From positions 1,462,950-1,471,105 of the forward strand of contig CP070645.1 in assembly GCA_020354275.1 (NCBI GenBank): a DNA stretch of 8,156 bases. Direction: 5' to 3'. Made by a program: the position numbers and the translations under genes. The notes below the pieces were generated by a model. It worked only from the letters and a program-made list of their open reading frames with translations. It was not told the DNA's origin and did not search any database. Positions 6,857-8,156 of this stretch are shown in pieces (positions within the stretch are counted from its first letter, which is position 1; each line of letters begins with the position of its first letter). Source of the stretch: Dehalococcoidales bacterium. Its GTDB lineage: Bacteria; Chloroflexota; Dehalococcoidia; Dehalococcoidales; UBA2162.

Positions 6857-6876
6857 GTAGGCATAATGTTTGTCAA
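6847..6876 (-). promoter_or_regulatory. trpB2 promoter
   Basis: On the minus strand, a perfect -35 TTGACA (6871-6876) is followed after 18 bases by TATAGT (6847-6852), which matches 5 of 6 consensus -10 bases. The predicted start near 6840 gives a leader of about 45 bases before the chosen trpB2 ATG. The promoter is back to back with the rplU promoter. Confidence 0.75.
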
Positions 6877-6903
6877 CAGAACAGCACCCCGAGCTCAGGT
6901 CAC

Positions 6904-6933
6904 TTGACACTCAGCACTGCTAACTGGTAGAAT
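6904..6933 (+). promoter_or_regulatory. Ribosomal protein operon promoter P1
   Basis: A perfect -35 TTGACA (6904-6909) and the -10 TAGAAT (6928-6933, 5/6) are spaced by 18 bases. Transcription from near 6940 would give rplU-rpmA-rpmE a leader of about 85 bases. Its -35 lies 27 bases from the -35 of the divergent trpB2 promoter. Confidence 0.75.
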
Positions 6934-6936
6934 TCT

Positions 6937-6966
6937 TTGTTTTGTGACCAATAATTGTGCTATTAT
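6937..6966 (+). promoter_or_regulatory. Candidate second promoter P2 for the ribosomal protein operon
   Basis: TATTAT (6961-6966) preceded by TGC (6958-6960) forms an extended -10 element, with TTGTTT (6937-6942) 18 bases upstream as a partial -35. Transcription would begin near 6973. Tandem promoters are common for ribosomal protein operons; this one is weaker than P1. Confidence 0.45.
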
Positions 6967-7011
6967 TTAATGGTAAAGTGTCCTTAGAGTACGTGATTAT
7001 TTAATTCAATC

Positions 7012-7018
7012 AGGGAGG
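7012..7018 (+). promoter_or_regulatory. Ribosome binding site that fixes the ATT start of rplU
   Basis: AGGGAGG contains the full GGAGG Shine-Dalgarno core and ends six bases before ATT at 7025-7027. The next codons, TAC GCT ATT ATT GAG, encode the conserved L21 N-terminus. No ATG, GTG or TTG is in frame within reach, so this site is the main evidence for initiation at ATT. Confidence 0.8.
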
Positions 7019-7024
7019 CCGGAA

Positions 7025-7408
7025 ATTTACGCTATTATTGAGACTGGCGGCAAGCAGTACCGGGTCAATCCCGGTCAGGTTATTGATGTTGACCGTCTGG
7101 ATATAGCTGAGGGTGATACCGTTGAACTGGACAGGGTATTACTTATCGGTGATGAAGACGGGGTAACTGTTGGTGAGCCCACTATCGAAGGGGCTAAAGT
7201 CACGGCCACCTCGCAGGGAGAGGGCAGGGCCAAGAAAATTATAGTATTCAGGTATAAACCCAAGGTCCGTTACCGCAGAAAAACAGGCCACCGTCAATAT
7301 TTTACCAGGCTGTCAATAGATGAAGTCATAAAACCAGGAGCAGCAAAAGGCGGGTCTACCAGGAAGGGACGCCAGAGCAAGAAAGAGGTGATAGAAAGTG
7401 GCGCATAA
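7025..7408 (+). CDS. rplU: Large-subunit ribosomal protein bL21, ATT start codon
   Basis: A 127-residue bL21, which binds 23S rRNA in the large subunit. After the initiator it reads YAIIETGGKQYRVNPGQ, the family's N-terminal signature normally led by Met. GHRQYFTRLSIDEV (88-101) matches the conserved C-terminal core. The protein is about 20-25 residues longer than the usual 100-105, with a basic Gly/Lys/Arg-rich tail (102-127). The frame holds no ATG or TTG at all, its only GTG is eight codons before the stop, and an in-frame TAA lies upstream at 6974-6976. The start is therefore placed at ATT 7025, where Met would be expected, six bases after a perfect Shine-Dalgarno. A one-base sequence error (ATG read as ATT) is the alternative. 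The TAA overlaps the start of rpmA by 11 bases, suggesting coupled translation. It is first in the rplU-rpmA-rpmE operon. Confidence 0.93.
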   Translation: MYAIIETGGKQYRVNPGQVIDVDRLDIAEGDTVELDRVLLIGDEDGVTVGEPTIEGAKVTATSQGEGRAKKIIVFRYKPKVRYRRKTGHRQYFTRLSIDEVIKPGAAKGGSTRKGRQSKKEVIESGA

Positions 7409-7652
7409 GAAGGGTGGTGGCCGTACCCGCAACGGACGGGACAGTCAGGGAAAAAGACTCGGCGTCAAGAGGTATGCCGGGGAGAGTGTTAATGCCGGGA
7501 CAATAATAGTCCGGCAGCGTGGCACGCGTATTCTACCGGGTAACAATGTCGGTGTGGGCAGGGATTATACCATCTACGCATTGATTGACGGCGCCGTTAA
7601 ATTCGAGCCTGCCAGGAAGAACAGGAGGAAGGCTAGCGTTTACGCTATTTAA
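7398..7652 (+). CDS. rpmA: Large-subunit ribosomal protein bL27 (GTG start)
   Basis: An 84-residue bL27, whose N-terminal arm reaches the peptidyl-transferase centre. It begins AHKKGGGRTRNGRDSQGKRLGVKRY and carries GTIIVRQRGTRILPGNNVG and VKFEP, all family hallmarks, at normal length. The protein starts directly with the mature AHKKGG sequence. It therefore lacks the cleavable N-terminal extension that Firmicutes remove with the Prp protease, and no prp/ysxB gene sits between rplU and rpmA. The start is GTG at 7398, placed 5 bases after GAGGTGAT (7385-7392), an excellent match to the 16S rRNA 3' end. The first 11 bases overlap the end of rplU in another frame. Confidence 0.97.
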   Translation: MAHKKGGGRTRNGRDSQGKRLGVKRYAGESVNAGTIIVRQRGTRILPGNNVGVGRDYTIYALIDGAVKFEPARKNRRKASVYAI

Positions 7653-7657
7653 ATAAT

Positions 7658-7864
7658 ATGAAAGAAAAGGTTCATCCACGGTACTATGATGATGCCCAGG
7701 TAGTCTGTGCCTGCGGCAACACTTTTACTACCGGCTCCACTAAGAAGACATTAAAGGTGGAAGTCTGCAGCCAGTGTCACCCGTTCTTTACCGGGGAACG
7801 CCGGGTAATGGATGCTGCCGGCCGGGTAGAGAGATTCCGGCGGCGCTATAAAATAGAGAGCTGA
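7658..7864 (+). CDS. rpmE: Large-subunit ribosomal protein bL31, zinc-binding (C+) form
   Basis: A 68-residue bL31, a protein of the large subunit that bridges to the small subunit. It starts MKEKVHPRYY, close to the family's usual MKxxIHP opening. It carries the zinc ligands Cys17 and Cys19 (CAC) and Cys37 and Cys40 (CSQC), so it is the C+ zinc-containing type rather than the zinc-free paralogue made under zinc limitation. HPFFTG and the basic tail RVERFRRRYK are also typical. The ATG comes five bases after the rpmA stop. The bases just before it (TTAAATAAT) hold no Shine-Dalgarno; the nearest purine-rich run, AGGAGGAAGG, lies inside rpmA about 27 bases upstream. Initiation is therefore probably coupled to termination on rpmA. 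No Zur-type operator was recognised. Confidence 0.96.
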   Translation: MKEKVHPRYYDDAQVVCACGNTFTTGSTKKTLKVEVCSQCHPFFTGERRVMDAAGRVERFRRRYKIES

Positions 7865-7958
7865 AGAAAATCTACCTTATCAGATTTGAAGTTAAGCAGG
7901 TTCGTGGTTCAGGGAGTATTGGAGGGGATTCCGGTATTTACAGGTGGTTTTTATGGGT

Positions 7959-7992
7959 AGGAGCGGTGTTGTTTGACCGCTCCTCTTTATTT
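7959..7992 (+). terminator. Intrinsic terminator after rpmE
   Basis: AGGAGCGGT (7959-7967) and ACCGCTCCT (7976-7984) form a perfect nine-pair stem with an eight-base loop. A T-rich stretch (CTTTATTTAT, 7985-7994) follows. It closes the ribosomal protein operon 94 bases after the rpmE stop and 20 bases before the next start codon. Confidence 0.8.
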
Positions 7993-7997
7993 ATAAA
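7969..7997 (+). promoter_or_regulatory. Candidate promoter for the DUF1385 gene inside the rpmE terminator
   Basis: TTGTTT (7969-7974, in the terminator loop) and TATAAA (7992-7997, 5/6 of the -10 consensus) are 17 bases apart. The transcript would start near 8004, at or just past the GGAG Shine-Dalgarno (8000-8003), which argues against it as the only promoter. Read-through of the terminator is the alternative. Confidence 0.25.
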
Positions 7998-8012
7998 ACG
8001 GAGTATTTATTG

Positions 8013-8156
8013 ATGGCCAGGGAGTTCTATTACGGGGGACAGGCTTTGATTGAGGGTGTGATGATGCGCGGGCAGAAAACGGTGGCTACGGCGGTGCGTC
8101 GTCCCAGTGGTGAGTTGGTTATTAATACTCAGCCGCTGGCCAATATATATACCGGC
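8013..8156 (+). CDS. DUF1385 family (YqhQ-like) membrane protein, N-terminal fragment
   Basis: The window ends 48 codons into this gene. The visible protein starts MAREFYYGGQALIEGVMMRG, matching the conserved opening of DUF1385 proteins (GGQAVIEGVMMRG), followed by QKTVATAVRRPSGELVI. DUF1385 proteins, such as YqhQ of Bacillus, are predicted multi-pass membrane proteins of unknown biochemical role; the membrane segments lie beyond the window. In Dehalococcoidia and other bacteria the gene often stands between rpmE and prfA/prmC, so those genes may follow. The ATG at 8013 is preceded by GGAG at 8000-8003 with nine bases between. The gene starts 20 bases after the rpmE terminator. Confidence 0.88.
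   Translation, partial: MAREFYYGGQALIEGVMMRGQKTVATAVRRPSGELVINTQPLANIYTG

Noticed and set aside
7075..7263. Minus-strand 62-codon frame inside rplU
   Set aside because: It is antisense to the L21 coding sequence. It stands out only because the true L21 frame lacks a standard start codon.
1..8156. Mobile elements, CRISPR arrays, tRNA genes, toxin-antitoxin or defence systems
   Set aside because: No repeat-spacer pattern, transposase motif, cloverleaf or defence-type protein was seen; every long gene is a recognised housekeeping family.

Overview
The window reads as a piece of a Chloroflexota chromosome, most likely class Dehalococcoidia. This is inferred from the protein sequences, the gene order rplU-rpmA-rpmE-DUF1385, the stand-alone TrpB2-type enzyme and moderate GC; no database search was possible. 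It is housekeeping sequence with unusual details. I see no mobile element, CRISPR array, tRNA or complete rRNA gene.

Layout. (1) 1-766, plus strand: the C-terminal tail of a gene that is probably yidC, then jag/khpB, which starts inside that tail and overlaps it by 113 bases in another frame. (2) 767-1171: a weak candidate terminator, a candidate promoter and a well-formed T-box riboswitch with an isoleucine (ATC) specifier. (3) 1172-4204: ileS, a type 2 isoleucyl-tRNA synthetase controlled by that T-box, with altered class I signature motifs (GIHF and RMSTS). (4) 4206-5327, minus strand: an HtrA-family serine protease lipoprotein, tail to tail with ileS with a single base between the stop codons. 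(5) 5424-6794, minus strand: trpB2 with its own strong terminator and promoter. (6) 6834-7024: a divergent control region with a perfect TTGACA box for each direction. (7) 7025-7864, plus strand: ribosomal protein genes rplU (L21), rpmA (L27) and rpmE (L31), closed by a strong terminator. (8) 8013-end: the start of a DUF1385 (YqhQ-like) gene.

How it works together: most of the window serves translation and protein targeting. This covers membrane insertion (YidC), an RNA-binding partner protein (Jag/KhpB), Ile-tRNA charging under tRNA feedback, and large-subunit proteins. HtrA adds extracytoplasmic protein quality control and TrpB2 adds indole-to-tryptophan capacity.

Most notable: the L21 frame has no ATG, GTG or TTG at a usable start. 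It is best explained by an ATT start codon placed 6 bases after a perfect Shine-Dalgarno sequence. Also notable are the altered HIGH/KMSKS motifs of IleRS and the dual-coding yidC/jag overlap.
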